From the NCBI RefSeq assembly GCF_002262885.1, contig NZ_NKYF01000016.1:123083-187082 (forward strand): a DNA stretch of 64,000 nucleotides, read 5' to 3'. Within the stretch, counting starts at the first letter, position 1. Every line of letters begins with the position of its first letter. A program made the translations under genes and the position numbers. Origin of the DNA: Pseudonocardia sp. MH-G8 (GTDB lineage: Bacteria; Actinomycetota; Actinomycetes; Mycobacteriales; Pseudonocardiaceae). The notes under the pieces are model-generated. The model ran no database searches and was not told the origin of the DNA. It saw nothing but the letters and a program-made list of their open reading frames with translations. Positions 8,711-17,694 of this stretch are shown one piece after another.

Positions 8711-8797
8711 GCACACCGACTTCGTCGCGGCCACACCGATTTCGTCGCTGCCGCACCGACTGCAGTCGGTGTGGCAGCACCACGATCGGTGTGCGAG
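8711..8797. repeat. Array of CACCGA repeats, about 20-bp period, with inverted copies
   Basis: Two tandem 20-bp units (8711-8730 and 8731-8750) sharing CACACCGAyTTCGTCGC are followed by a third CGCACCGACT copy and then by inverted copies (GTCGGTGTGG, GATCGGTGTGCG). The arrangement places direct repeats next to a dyad. It could be a multi-site operator, a REP-like element, or the remnant of one. Confidence 0.6.
8747..8778. repeat. 32-bp near-perfect palindrome (hairpin)
   Basis: Inverted repeat centred on CACCGACTGCAGTCGGTG (18 bp, perfect, 8754-8771); the arms extend to 16 bases each side with only one G-T pair out of place. As RNA it would form a very stable hairpin with a 4-base loop. There is no T-run on either side. 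It lies 114 bases before the gamma-CA-like start. Confidence 0.7.
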
Positions 8798-8891
8798 CGG
8801 TCGGCGCCGCCGGCGGAGGCCACTCCCCCGCCGGCACCGTGCGCGGGAGAGGATGGCTGCGACCCACCGCCGCCCGACGAGGAGCCGCCCG

Positions 8892-9422
8892 ATGCCCTAC
8901 ACCGCCGTGGAGATCGCCGACGCCCGCCCGCAGGTCCACGCCGAGGCGTGGGTGGCCCCCACGGTCGTCCTCGCCGGCCGGGTGAGCCTCGCCGCGCAGG
9001 CGAGCGTCTGGTACTCCTCGGTGCTGCGGGCGGACCTGGACACGGTCACGGTGGGCGCGCGCAGCAACATCCAGGACGGCTGCGTGGTGCACGCCGACCC
9101 CGGCTTCCCCGTCACGCTCGGCGCCGGGGTGAGCGTGGGCCACCGCGCGGTGCTGCACGGCTGCACGATCGAGGACGACGTGCTGGTCGGGATGGGCGCG
9201 GTCGTGCTCAACGGGGCCCGCATCGGCACCGGCTCCCTCATCGCGGCCGGCGCCGTGGTCCTCGAGGGCACCGAGGTCCCGCCCGGCTCGCTGGTCGCGG
9301 GCGTGCCCGGGAAGGTCCGTCGCGAGCTGGGCGAGCAGGAGCGGGCGGGCATCCTGGCCAACGCCGAGTCCTACGTGGCCCTCGCCTCGACCCACGCCGC
9401 CGCGACCGCGGCTACCCCTTGA
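8892..9422 (+). CDS. Gamma-carbonic-anhydrase-like left-handed beta-helix protein
   Basis: 176-aa hexapeptide-repeat protein of the gamma-carbonic anhydrase/PaaY-like family. Repeats of the [LIV]GxxxxI type run through residues 20-150. The three metal-binding histidines are present as CVVH (H67) and GHRAVLH (H84, H89), and the conserved RxDxxxVxxGxxxNIQDGC region is complete. A start at ATG 8892 gives the usual N-terminus. Actual enzyme activity varies in this family, so carbonic anhydrase activity is only possible. The 3' end overlaps the convergent sugar permease gene by 11 bases. Confidence 0.9.
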   Translation: MPYTAVEIADARPQVHAEAWVAPTVVLAGRVSLAAQASVWYSSVLRADLDTVTVGARSNIQDGCVVHADPGFPVTLGAGVSVGHRAVLHGCTIEDDVLVGMGAVVLNGARIGTGSLIAAGAVVLEGTEVPPGSLVAGVPGKVRRELGEQERAGILANAESYVALASTHAAATAATP

Positions 9423-10260
9423 TGCCCGTCTCCGCCACGCCCTGCACCAGGTAGCGCTGCAGGAACACGAAGACCAGCACCAGCGGCACGATCGAGATCA
9501 GGGCCGCCATGAACACCTGGTGCAGGTTGATCGTCTGGGCCGTCATCAGGGTGGACAGCGACACCTGCACCGTCCACTTCGACTGGTCCTGCCCGACGAC
9601 CAGCGGCCAGAGGAACTGGTTCCACGCGTTGATCACCGTGATCACCGAGATGGCGGCGAAGAAGGCAAGCGAGTTCGGCACCACGATCCGGCAGAAGACG
9701 CCGACGTAGCCGAGCCCGTCGATGCGCCCCGCCTCCTCGAGCTCGCGGGGGAAGTTCAGGAAGTACTGCCGGAACAGGAAAGCGGTGAACCCGCTGAACA
9801 GCACCGGGACGATGATCCCCTGGTAGGAGTTCACCCAGCCCAGCCGCGAGACGATGATGAAGCTCGGCACGAACGTCACGGCGGGCGGGATCATCAGCGT
9901 CAGCAGCACCCCGTAGAAGATCGGGGTGGCGAACCGGAACGGGATGCGGGCCAGTGCGTACCCGGCCATCGACGACAGCACCACGGTGCCGACGGTCTGT
10001 GCCAGCGCGATGAACGCCGAGTTGAACAGGGCCTGCCCGAAGTTCGCCGTGGAGTCCTCGAAGACCTCCGCGACGTTGCCCCACTGCAGCGAGCTCGGGA
10101 AGATCGTCCAGTCGACGCCGGTGATCTCCGGATCGGTCGCGAACGCGTTGCGCAGCATCAGGTAGAACGGCAGCAGGAACAACATCGTCGCCACGATCAG
10201 CGCGGCGTAGCGGGCCACCGCGGCGGCCACGCCGCCTGGCGTCCGCGCTGGGGTCATCAT
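9412..10260 (-). CDS. Carbohydrate ABC transporter permease, MalG type
   Basis: 282-aa inner-membrane permease (CUT1 family). Six predicted helices, first at about residues 18-38; the MalG-type motif GVDWTIFPSSLQWGN and the EAA loop EEAGRIDGLGYVGVFCRIVVPNS are visible. It is the last gene of the sugar importer operon, 10 bases after the MalF-type gene. No ATPase gene accompanies it, as is usual for actinobacterial sugar importers that share one MsiK-type ATPase. Confidence 0.93.
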   Translation of the reverse strand: MMTPARTPGGVAAAVARYAALIVATMLFLLPFYLMLRNAFATDPEITGVDWTIFPSSLQWGNVAEVFEDSTANFGQALFNSAFIALAQTVGTVVLSSMAGYALARIPFRFATPIFYGVLLTLMIPPAVTFVPSFIIVSRLGWVNSYQGIIVPVLFSGFTAFLFRQYFLNFPRELEEAGRIDGLGYVGVFCRIVVPNSLAFFAAISVITVINAWNQFLWPLVVGQDQSKWTVQVSLSTLMTAQTINLHQVFMAALISIVPLVLVFVFLQRYLVQGVAETGIKG

Positions 10261-10270
10261 CGCACCGCCC

Positions 10271-11221
10271 TCACTTCTCGGGCCTCCCGAAACCGTAGAT
10301 CCGCCCCTGGACCAGCGTCACGATGACGATCAGGGCGGCGAGGATCATGGCGCCCGCGCTGCCGTGGCCGTAGTCCTGGTTGCCCTGCGCGGTGTAGTAG
10401 AGGTAGACCAGCGGCGGCCGCGCCAGCGAGCTGTTGCCCAGCAGGTTGAAGAACTCGTCGAACGCCTGGTAGGCGGCGATCAGGTTGAGCAGCAGCACCG
10501 CCACCGACGTGGTGCGCAGCTGCGGCAGCGTGATGTGGCGGAAGGTCTGCCAGCCCGCCTTCGCGCCGTCCACGTAGGCCGCCTCGTAGAGCTCCGGTGA
10601 GATCCGCTGCAGCCCCGCGAGGAAGAGGATCATGTAGAAGCCCAGCTGCAGCCACAGCCGCACCGTGGCGATCACCAGCCAGTACCACGGCGGGTTCACC
10701 GAGGACAGCCACGCGATGTTCTCCACGCCGAACAGCGACAGCACCTGGTTGGCCAAGCCGAAGCGCACGCCGTTGAAGATCGAGAGCTTCCACACGAGCG
10801 ACGCCACCACGTAGGAGCACGCGGTGGGCAGGAAGAACGCCGACCGGAAGAAGGCGCGGGCGAACCGGACCTGGTTGAGCAGCACCGCGAGCGCGAGCGA
10901 CAGCACGAACGTCAGCGGAACGATGATCGCGGCGAACACCGTGAACGTCCACAGGCTGTCCAGGAACGGGCCGGGCGAGAGCAGGTCGAGGTAGTTCTGG
11001 ATCCCGACGAACTCGCCCGGCTGCACCGTGTTCTGGGCGCGGTTGAAGCTCAGGACGAAGCTCCACGCGATCGGCAGGTAGACGAACACCACGAGCCCGG
11101 CGAGGAAGGGCCCCATGAAGAGCCAGAACGCCGTGGTGGCGCCCGGGGTCGTGCGGCGCCGCGCGGCCCGGGCTCCGGTCCGCGGCCGGGCCTTCGGCGG
11201 CCGCTCCTGCACGGCGCTCAC
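10271..11221 (-). CDS. Carbohydrate ABC transporter permease, MalF type
   Basis: 316-aa CUT1-family permease. A basic N-terminal tail (RPRTGARAARRRT) precedes the first helix (AFWLFMGPFLAGLVVFVYLPIAWSF). It contains the EAA loop YEAAYVDGAKAGWQTFRHITLPQL near residue 215. GTG 11221 overlaps the stop of the binding-protein gene (GTGA). It forms the membrane channel with the MalG-type partner. Confidence 0.93.
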   Translation of the reverse strand: MSAVQERPPKARPRTGARAARRRTTPGATTAFWLFMGPFLAGLVVFVYLPIAWSFVLSFNRAQNTVQPGEFVGIQNYLDLLSPGPFLDSLWTFTVFAAIIVPLTFVLSLALAVLLNQVRFARAFFRSAFFLPTACSYVVASLVWKLSIFNGVRFGLANQVLSLFGVENIAWLSSVNPPWYWLVIATVRLWLQLGFYMILFLAGLQRISPELYEAAYVDGAKAGWQTFRHITLPQLRTTSVAVLLLNLIAAYQAFDEFFNLLGNSSLARPPLVYLYYTAQGNQDYGHGSAGAMILAALIVIVTLVQGRIYGFGRPEK

Positions 11222-12534
11222 GCCGCGAGGCGCGCCAGCTCGGCCTCGACCGCCTGCTGCGCGGTGGCGAGCTCGGCGTCGACGTCACCACCCTCGCGCA
11301 CGATGGCCGTGGCCGCGTCAGCGAAGGCCGACTTCATCTTGGGGGTCCACATCGGGTCCTTCGCCACGGCGTGGTCGGTGAAGATGCGCAGCGCGTCGGC
11401 CGCGACCCCGTCCTGCAGCTTCTGCGCCCGGGCCGCGAGGCTCTTGCGCGGCGGGATGTGGAAGCCGTAGGAGAGGTTGAAGTCCTCCTGCGCCTCGGTG
11501 TTGTCGATCCACAGCCACTTCGTGTAGTCCTTGGCCAGCTCCACGTCCTGCGCCTTGGCGCTGACCATGGACGTCCAGCCCCCGAGGAACGTGGACGGCG
11601 TCCCGACCGTGTCGCTCAGCGCGGGCCACGGCACGATCCCGAAGTCGTCGCCGAGGGCCTCCTGGATCTTCGGCATCGCCCACAGCCCGCCCCACTGCAT
11701 GGCGGTGAGCCCCTGGGTGAACGACGACGGGTCCCAGAAGTCGGTGGGCGCCCCGAGCAGCAGCGAGCCGGTGTCGGCGAGCTCGCGCAGCTTGAGCAGG
11801 GCCGTCTTCGCCTCGGGCGTGGTGAAACCGACGGTGTTCTCCGGTGTGAGGTTCTTCGTGCCCGCCATGTACAGCACGAGGTCGAGGAGGGCACCGCCGC
11901 CGAACGCCGGGGTGACGCCGACGTCGTTGCCGATGAACAGGCCCTTGACCCCGTCGCGGTCCAGCGCGCGGGAGGCGTCGATGAGCGCGTCCATGGTGGT
12001 GGGTGGCTGCACGCCCGCCGCGGCCAGCAGGCTCTTGCGGTAGTAGAGGAAGCCGCAGTCGTCGACGATCTTCACGCCCCAGATCGAGCCGTCCAGGGAG
12101 GCGGCCTCGATGTCGGTCGCGGTGTAGTCGTCCCGGACCGGGCCGATGATGTCGTCGACGGGGACGATCTGGCCGCTGCGGACCATGTCCACGTTGAGGT
12201 TGTACTCGAAGACGTCCGGCCCGTTGCCCGACAGCAGCCCCGAGGACAGCTTCGACTCGTAGTCGCCGGGCGTCCACTGCACCTCGACGGTGGCGCGCTC
12301 GTAGCCCTCCGCGTAACGCTTCACCGCCTGCTCGGCGCCCTCCTCGCCGTAGAGGTGGTACCACTGCCGGATCGTCGGCGCGCCTCCGGCGGAGCCCCCG
12401 CCGGTGTCGAGGCCGCCGCTGTCTCCCCCGCAGGCCGCGAGCGCGCCGCCGAGGCCGAGCGCACCGGCGAGGGTCAGGAACGTGCGGCGGGTGTGTGCCG
12501 GGACGTGCGGCAGCGAGGACTTCTCCGCGGACAT
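11218..12534 (-). CDS. Extracellular sugar-binding lipoprotein (family 1 solute-binding protein)
   Basis: 438-aa solute-binding protein, first gene of the sugar importer operon. The signal peptide combines a twin-arginine motif (TRRTFLTL) with lipobox LAACGG (Cys 35), so it is probably exported folded by Tat and lipidated. The mature sequence starts PTIRQWYHLYGEEG and carries VQWTPGDYESKL and the late WLWIDNTEAQEDF segment of SBP_bac_1 proteins. A LacI-type gene faces it across a 144-base gap, the usual arrangement for substrate induction. Sugar unknown. Confidence 0.93.
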   Translation of the reverse strand: MSAEKSSLPHVPAHTRRTFLTLAGALGLGGALAACGGDSGGLDTGGGSAGGAPTIRQWYHLYGEEGAEQAVKRYAEGYERATVEVQWTPGDYESKLSSGLLSGNGPDVFEYNLNVDMVRSGQIVPVDDIIGPVRDDYTATDIEAASLDGSIWGVKIVDDCGFLYYRKSLLAAAGVQPPTTMDALIDASRALDRDGVKGLFIGNDVGVTPAFGGGALLDLVLYMAGTKNLTPENTVGFTTPEAKTALLKLRELADTGSLLLGAPTDFWDPSSFTQGLTAMQWGGLWAMPKIQEALGDDFGIVPWPALSDTVGTPSTFLGGWTSMVSAKAQDVELAKDYTKWLWIDNTEAQEDFNLSYGFHIPPRKSLAARAQKLQDGVAADALRIFTDHAVAKDPMWTPKMKSAFADAATAIVREGGDVDAELATAQQAVEAELARLAA

Positions 12535-12579
12535 GCTGGCCTCTCGACGTTGGGGGCTCTGATGCGGTGAACGGGATGG

Positions 12580-12594
12580 CGGAAACTTCCGGAA
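12580..12594. promoter_or_regulatory. Candidate LacI-family operator
   Basis: Overlapping inverted repeats CGGAA-AC-TTCCG (12580-12591) and TTCCGGAA (12587-12594) in the divergent region between the sugar-binding protein gene and the LacI gene. Placement and symmetry fit an operator; binding is not demonstrated. Confidence 0.4.
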
Positions 12595-12678
12595 AGCCTT
12601 TTACTCTGGGCGCGGACGCTAGGACGTACGTCACATCGGTGTCAAGCACACAGGGGCGTCAAGCACACGGGAGCGACC

Positions 12679-13698
12679 ATGCAGATCCCGCGCGGCGAGC
12701 GGGCCAGGATCGTCGACGTCGCCGCGCGCGCCGGCGTCGCCGTGAGCACCGCGTCCAAGGCGCTGAACGGCCGGGGGCAGCTGCGCGCCGAGACCCGCCA
12801 CCGCGTCCTCGCCGCCGCCGACGAGCTCGGCTTCCAGGCCAACACCTTCGCCCGCAGCCTGCTGTCGGACCGCAGCTACTCGGTCGGCCTGCTCACCAGC
12901 GACCGTGTCGGCCGGTTCAGCGTGCCGGTGCTCGCGGGCGTCGAGGACGCGCTCGGCGTCGGCAAGATCCTCGTCCACCTCTGCGACGCGCGCGGCGACC
13001 CGCTGCGCGAGCAGCACTACGTCCGCACCCTGCTCACCCGCCGGACCGACGGCATCATCGTCACCGCCGAACGCACCGACCCGCGCCTGCCGATCACGGT
13101 GGAGCGGCCGGTGCCGGTCGTCTACGCCTACGCGCAGTCGACGAGGTCCCAGGACGTCTCGGTCGTCCCCGACGACCACCAGGGCGCCACGCTCGTCACC
13201 CGGCACCTCGTCGAGTCCGGCCGCCGCCGGATCGGCCACATCACCGGCGACTGGTGGCACGCGATCCACGAGCGCGCCGCGGGCGTCCGCACCGTGCTGG
13301 CCGAGGCCGGGCTGGAGCTGGCAGGCGGCGAGGCCATCGGGGGCGACTGGAGCGAGGCTTGGGGCCGGCAGGCCACCGAGATCCTGCTGCGCCGCGACCC
13401 GCACATCGACGCGGTCGTGTGCGGCACCGACGAGATCGCCCGCGGCGTCCTGGACACCCTGCGCGACCACGGCAGGCGCGTGCCCCACGACGTCGCCGTC
13501 GCCGGGTTCGACAACTGGGAGCCGCTCGTCACGGGGTGCCGGGTGCCCCTGACATCGGTGGACCTGGGCCTCCCCGAGATCGGCAGGCACGCGGCGGAGC
13601 TGCTGCTCGCCGCGATGGAGGGCCGCGCCGAACCCGGCGTCCGGAAGCTGCCGTGCCGGCTCGTCGTGCGGGAGTCCACCGGGGCGGCGGCGACGTGA
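12679..13698 (+). CDS. LacI-family transcriptional regulator of the adjacent sugar importer
   Basis: 339-aa LacI/GalR-type repressor. N-terminal helix-turn-helix is ARIVDVAARAGVAVSTASKALNGRG (about residues 10-34) followed by the hinge helix region; the periplasmic-binding-like sensor domain follows, ending with the family motif PHDVAVAGFDNWE and a C-terminal VRESTG. ATG 12679 follows GGGAGCGA. It is divergent from the sugar-binding protein gene and most likely controls that operon and itself. Confidence 0.93.
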   Translation: MQIPRGERARIVDVAARAGVAVSTASKALNGRGQLRAETRHRVLAAADELGFQANTFARSLLSDRSYSVGLLTSDRVGRFSVPVLAGVEDALGVGKILVHLCDARGDPLREQHYVRTLLTRRTDGIIVTAERTDPRLPITVERPVPVVYAYAQSTRSQDVSVVPDDHQGATLVTRHLVESGRRRIGHITGDWWHAIHERAAGVRTVLAEAGLELAGGEAIGGDWSEAWGRQATEILLRRDPHIDAVVCGTDEIARGVLDTLRDHGRRVPHDVAVAGFDNWEPLVTGCRVPLTSVDLGLPEIGRHAAELLLAAMEGRAEPGVRKLPCRLVVRESTGAAAT

Positions 13699-13719
13699 GA
13701 GCGGCGGCGTGAACGGCGG

Positions 13720-14451
13720 TCAGAGCGAGTCGAGGAACCGCTGCGCCACCTCCTGCACCATCTCCGCGCCCCCGTCGAACTCGGCCGAGGAGTACTCGCC
13801 GTAGGTGTAGGCGAGGAAGACGGCCTCGCCGACCCGGGTCACCGCGATCCGCTGGCCGTAGGGCGCGAACTCCTGCCCGCCGAACCACACCGCGGCGAGG
13901 AACCCGTCCTCGCCCAGGTCGGGCTCGTCGCGGGTGGCCCACGTCCAGTCGCTGCCGCCCGGCTTCGTCCCGGTGCGGCACGCCTCGAGCGCCCGGCGGA
14001 ACCCCGCGACCACCTCGCTCGCGACCTCGGCCGAGGGGTACACGCCCAGCTGGCGCGCGTCGTAGGCCTCCGGTCCCTCCCGGAAGACGGTCTTGAACCG
14101 CGCGCGCTGCCCGTCCGTCGGGTAGGCCGTCGGCTGGCACGGGTCGAGCAGCCAGGCCCGCTCCGCGCTGTTGTCGGTGGTCCAGTCGGTGAACTCCGCC
14201 GTGTCGCTGCTGGTGCCCTCGTCGGGCAGGAGCAGCGACTCCGGCACGCTCGCGCCGTCCCCGTCCCCGTCCACGTCCGGCGGGGCCGGGACCGACGGGG
14301 TGGGCGCCGCGGGGCCCGGCGCGGCACCGGCCGCGGCGTCCACGGCCGGTGCGGCCGGTCCTCCCCCGGCGTCGGCGCCGCACCCCGCCGCCAGCACCGC
14401 TACCACGGCCAGCGCGGCGGCCGCCGTCCGGCGCGTGCACGTCCTGTTCAT
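13720..14451 (-). CDS. Putative secreted lipoprotein of unknown function
   Basis: 243-aa protein starting at ATG 14451 (behind GGGGGA). Basic N-terminus (MNRTCTRRT), hydrophobic core and lipobox LAAGCG (Cys 24) indicate a lipoprotein. Residues 28-75 are a Pro/Ala/Gly/Asp-rich linker; the rest is a compact domain with YPTDGQRARFKTVFREGPEAYDARQLGVYPSAEVA. No family recognised. A longer upstream start (to 14496) is possible but would bury the signal peptide. It is convergent with the LacI gene and stands alone. Confidence 0.8.
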   Translation of the reverse strand: MNRTCTRRTAAAALAVVAVLAAGCGADAGGGPAAPAVDAAAGAAPGPAAPTPSVPAPPDVDGDGDGASVPESLLLPDEGTSSDTAEFTDWTTDNSAERAWLLDPCQPTAYPTDGQRARFKTVFREGPEAYDARQLGVYPSAEVASEVVAGFRRALEACRTGTKPGGSDWTWATRDEPDLGEDGFLAAVWFGGQEFAPYGQRIAVTRVGEAVFLAYTYGEYSSAEFDGGAEMVQEVAQRFLDSL

Positions 14452-14654
14452 CGGGTCCCCCGTTCCTCGTCCCGCACCCAGTAGGACGTGGCGCACGCGG
14501 ATCCGGTTGCCCCGGCCGGCCGTTCGGGTTGGGCCGAGCGGCCCACATCGCCCCGACCCGCCGCGGCCCGGGGTTGGGAGAACGGGCCGGACACGGAAGA
14601 GTGAGCGCGCACACCGATCATCGCCGCACCGCCGCAGGAAAGTGAGCGCCCGAC

Positions 14655-15488
14655 GTGACCGACGAGTCCGCCGACCCGATCACCGGGACGGGAATCGACA
14701 CGACCGTGCCGCACTCGGCACGGATCTGGAACTACTGGCTCGGCGGCAAGGACAACTACGCCGTCGACCGGGAGGCCGGTGACGCCTGGACGGCCATCCA
14801 CCCCGAGATCATCGTCATCGCGCGCGAGACCCGAGCGTTCCTGCGCCGCTCGCTGGAGCACCTGGCCGGTGAGGTCGGGATCCGCCAGTTCCTCGACGTC
14901 GGCACCGGCCTGCCCACGGCCGACAACACCCACCAGGTCGCGCAGCGAATCGCCCCGGAGGCGCGGGTCGTCTACGTCGACAACGACCCGCTGGTGCTGG
15001 CGCACGCGCGCGCCCTGCTCACCAGCACCCCCGAGGGCAGCACCCGCTACCTGCACGCCGACATGCACGACTCGCAGGCGCTGATCGACGGAGCCGCGGA
15101 GATCCTCGACTTCACCCAGCCCGTGGCCGTCTACTTCATGGGCGTGCTCGGCCACATCGGTGACCTCGAGGAGGCCAGGACGCTCGTCAAGGGCCTCATG
15201 GACCGGGTGCCCTCGGGCAGCTACCTCACGATCTGCGACAGCACCCACCCCGCCGAGGACCCGGCCTTCCAGAAGGCGCAGGAGGAGTACGCCGACACCG
15301 GCGCCATCCCCTACTGGAACCGCCACCCCGAGGAGATCGCGAGCTTCTTCGACGGGCTGGAATGGGTGGAGCCCGGCTTCATCACGGTCCCGCTCTGGCG
15401 GCCGCAGCGGCCGGAGGGCGTCACGATCCTGCACGACAACCCGCCGGCACCGCTCGACCACTTCGGCGGCGTCGCGCGCAAGCCCTAG
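14655..15488 (+). CDS. DUF574-type SAM-dependent methyltransferase
   Basis: 277-aa member of the S-adenosylmethionine methyltransferase family PF04672 (DUF574), greatly expanded in actinomycetes. Diagnostic are the N-terminal SARIWNYWLGGKDNYAVDREAGD (residues 21-43), the SAM loop FLDVGTGLPTADNTH (80-94) and VVYVDNDPLVLAHARALL (about 108-125). Length is standard. Single gene with GTG start; biological substrate of the family is unclear. Confidence 0.93.
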   Translation: MTDESADPITGTGIDTTVPHSARIWNYWLGGKDNYAVDREAGDAWTAIHPEIIVIARETRAFLRRSLEHLAGEVGIRQFLDVGTGLPTADNTHQVAQRIAPEARVVYVDNDPLVLAHARALLTSTPEGSTRYLHADMHDSQALIDGAAEILDFTQPVAVYFMGVLGHIGDLEEARTLVKGLMDRVPSGSYLTICDSTHPAEDPAFQKAQEEYADTGAIPYWNRHPEEIASFFDGLEWVEPGFITVPLWRPQRPEGVTILHDNPPAPLDHFGGVARKP

Positions 15489-15571
15489 CGGCCCCCACGC
15501 CGTCCGCACCGTGTGATCGCCGCCGCGCCGGGTAGCCCGATCCGGAGACGATCCGCGAGGAGAGGTGCGTG

Positions 15572-17365
15572 ATGGCGGAGACGGTGGGCGACCACCTCCT
15601 GGGCAGGCTGCGGGAGTGGGGCGTCGAGCAGGTGTTCGGCTACCCGGGCGACGGCATCAACGGGATCGTCGCCTCGTTCGGGAAGGCCGGGGACCGGCCC
15701 CGGTTCATCCAGACCCGCCACGAGGAGATGGCCGCGTTCGCGGCCGTCGGGTACGCGAAGTTCACCGGGCGGGTCGGCGTCTGCACGGCGACGTCCGGAC
15801 CGGGAGCCATCCACCTGCTCAACGGCCTCTACGACGCGAAGCTCGACCACGTCCCGGTCGTCGCGATCGTCGGCCAGACCGAGCGGAGCGCGATGGGCGG
15901 CGCCTACCAGCAGGAGGTGGACCTGCAGGCCCTGTTCAAGGACGTGGCGAGCGACTACCTCGTCGAGGTCAACGTCCCCGAGCAGCTGCCCAACGCGCTG
16001 GACCGCGCCTTCCGCACCGCGCTGGCCCGGCGCGCGCCCACTGCGCTGATCATCCCGAGCGACCTGCAGACGCAGGACTACTCACCGCCGGCGCACGCCT
16101 TCAAGCAGGTGCCCTCCAGCGCGCCGGGTCTGGCCGCACCCACGCTCACCCCCGACGGCGCCGAGCTCGCCCGCGCCGCCGAGTTGCTCAACGCCGGGCA
16201 GAAGGTGGCGATCCTGGTCGGCCAGGGCGCCCGCGGGGCCGCCGCGGAGGTCGAGCAGGTGGCCGACGTGCTCGGCGCCGGCGTCGCGAAGGCGCTGCTC
16301 GGCAAGGACGTGCTGTCCGACGAGCTGCCGTTCGTGACGGGGTCGATCGGGCTGCTCGGTACGCGCCCGTCCTACGAGATGATGCGCGACTGCGACACGC
16401 TGCTCATCGTCGGCTCGAACTTCCCCTACAGCCAGTTCCTCCCCGAGTTCGGGCAGGCCAGGGCCGTGCAGATCGACATCGACGGCGGCCTGATCGGGAT
16501 GCGGTACCCGACCGAGATCAACCTGCTCGGCGACGCGCGCACCACCTTGGCGGCGCTGCTGCCCCTGCTGTCCGGCCCCACCGACCGCGCCTGGCGGGAG
16601 CGCATCGAGCAGGGCGTGTCGCACTGGTGGAGCACCATGGAGCGGCAGGCGATGCTCGACGCCACACCGGTCAACCCGATGCGGATCGTGTGGGAGCTCT
16701 CCGAGCGGCTCCCCCTCGACGCGATCGTCACGGCCGACTCCGGCTCCGTCGCGAACTGGTACGCGCGCCTGCTGCGCATCCGCGGCGACGTGCGCGGCTC
16801 CCTGTCGGGCACCCTCGCGACGATGGGACCCGCCGTCCCGTACGCCATCGGCGCGAAGTTCGCCCACCCCGGGCGCCCGGCGATCGCGCTGACCGGCGAC
16901 GGCGCCATGCAGATGAACGGGCTCGCCGAGCTGCTCACGATCCGTCGCTACGCCGAACGCTGGTCCGACCCGCGGTGCGTGGTCTGCGTGCTGCACAACA
17001 ACGACCTCAACCAGGTGACCTGGGAGCTGCGCGCGATGGGCGGAGCGCCCAAGTTCGAGGAATCGCAGAACCTCCCCGACGTCTCGTACGCCGACTTCGC
17101 GCGGGGTCTCGGCCTGGAGGCGATCACCGTCACCTCACCGGACGAGCTCGGGCCCGCGTGGGAACGCGCGCTCAGCGCCGACCGTCCCGCCGTCCTCGAC
17201 GTGCACTGCGACCCGGAGATGCCACCCATCCCGCCGCACGCCACGTTCGAACAGGCGGAGTCGATGATGCAGGCCGTGCTCAAGGGGGATCCGGAAGCGT
17301 TCCACCTCGTCGCCCAGGGCCTCAAGACGAAGCTGCAGGAGGCACTGCCCGGCCGGCGCCGCTGA
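15572..17365 (+). CDS. Thiamine-pyrophosphate-dependent enzyme, pyruvate oxidase/acetolactate synthase type
   Basis: 597-aa ThDP enzyme with the three standard domains. The catalytic glutamate lies in QTRHEEMAAFAAVGYAKFTG near residue 51, the central domain follows, and the ThDP motif GDGAMQMNGLAEL...NN is at about residues 441-476. The overall pattern (EWGVEQVFGYPGDGINGI; HNNDLNQVTWE) is closest to PoxB-like pyruvate:quinone oxidase/'thiamine pyrophosphate-requiring protein' rather than IlvB. No IlvN-like small subunit follows. ATG 15572 was preferred over the adjacent GTG 15569 because of the spacing to GAGGAGAGG. Stands alone. Confidence 0.85.
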   Translation: MAETVGDHLLGRLREWGVEQVFGYPGDGINGIVASFGKAGDRPRFIQTRHEEMAAFAAVGYAKFTGRVGVCTATSGPGAIHLLNGLYDAKLDHVPVVAIVGQTERSAMGGAYQQEVDLQALFKDVASDYLVEVNVPEQLPNALDRAFRTALARRAPTALIIPSDLQTQDYSPPAHAFKQVPSSAPGLAAPTLTPDGAELARAAELLNAGQKVAILVGQGARGAAAEVEQVADVLGAGVAKALLGKDVLSDELPFVTGSIGLLGTRPSYEMMRDCDTLLIVGSNFPYSQFLPEFGQARAVQIDIDGGLIGMRYPTEINLLGDARTTLAALLPLLSGPTDRAWRERIEQGVSHWWSTMERQAMLDATPVNPMRIVWELSERLPLDAIVTADSGSVANWYARLLRIRGDVRGSLSGTLATMGPAVPYAIGAKFAHPGRPAIALTGDGAMQMNGLAELLTIRRYAERWSDPRCVVCVLHNNDLNQVTWELRAMGGAPKFEESQNLPDVSYADFARGLGLEAITVTSPDELGPAWERALSADRPAVLDVHCDPEMPPIPPHATFEQAESMMQAVLKGDPEAFHLVAQGLKTKLQEALPGRRR

Positions 17366-17694
17366 CGGCCACCGGGCATGCGTCCGGACGGGTCCCGGGC
17401 GCACACGCACCGTGATCGCGTGGCGCGCCGCACCGTCGCCGTCGCCCCGCGTGACGGGTGCCCGGGGTGGGCCGTTCGGACCGACGCGTGCCGACTCCCG
17501 GCCGCCAGGGGCCCCGTACGCGGCGCTGAACGGTCGCGTGGACACGCCCGACGGCGCCGCGGACGCGTCCGGGACTGTTCAGGTGACGCAGGACGAGCGG
17601 GCGAACAGCGTCTGGCACGGCACACCGCGCACGGAGTAGGAATCGACTTCCCGCCGCTCTCGACCTGCAGGAACGGCACTCCGGAAGGCCTCCC
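17366..17694. other. Intergenic, nothing recognised
   Basis: About 330 bases between the TPP enzyme and the repetitive membrane protein. No gene, hairpin with a T-run, or clear promoter was found. Confidence 0.5.

Larger units (their letters stand above)
8433..8891. other. Non-coding region with repeats between cvnA and gamma-CA-like gene
   Basis: About 460 bases without a convincing gene. It must hold the promoter of the conservon on the left. Its right half carries an array of CACCGA-type repeats ending in a long hairpin (listed separately). Confidence 0.6.

Noticed and set aside
8711..8797. CRISPR array
   Set aside because: Only three short, partly inverted copies and no spacers; no cas genes nearby.
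15572..17365. Acetolactate synthase large subunit (IlvB)
   Set aside because: No IlvN follows and the motifs are closer to PoxB-type enzymes.
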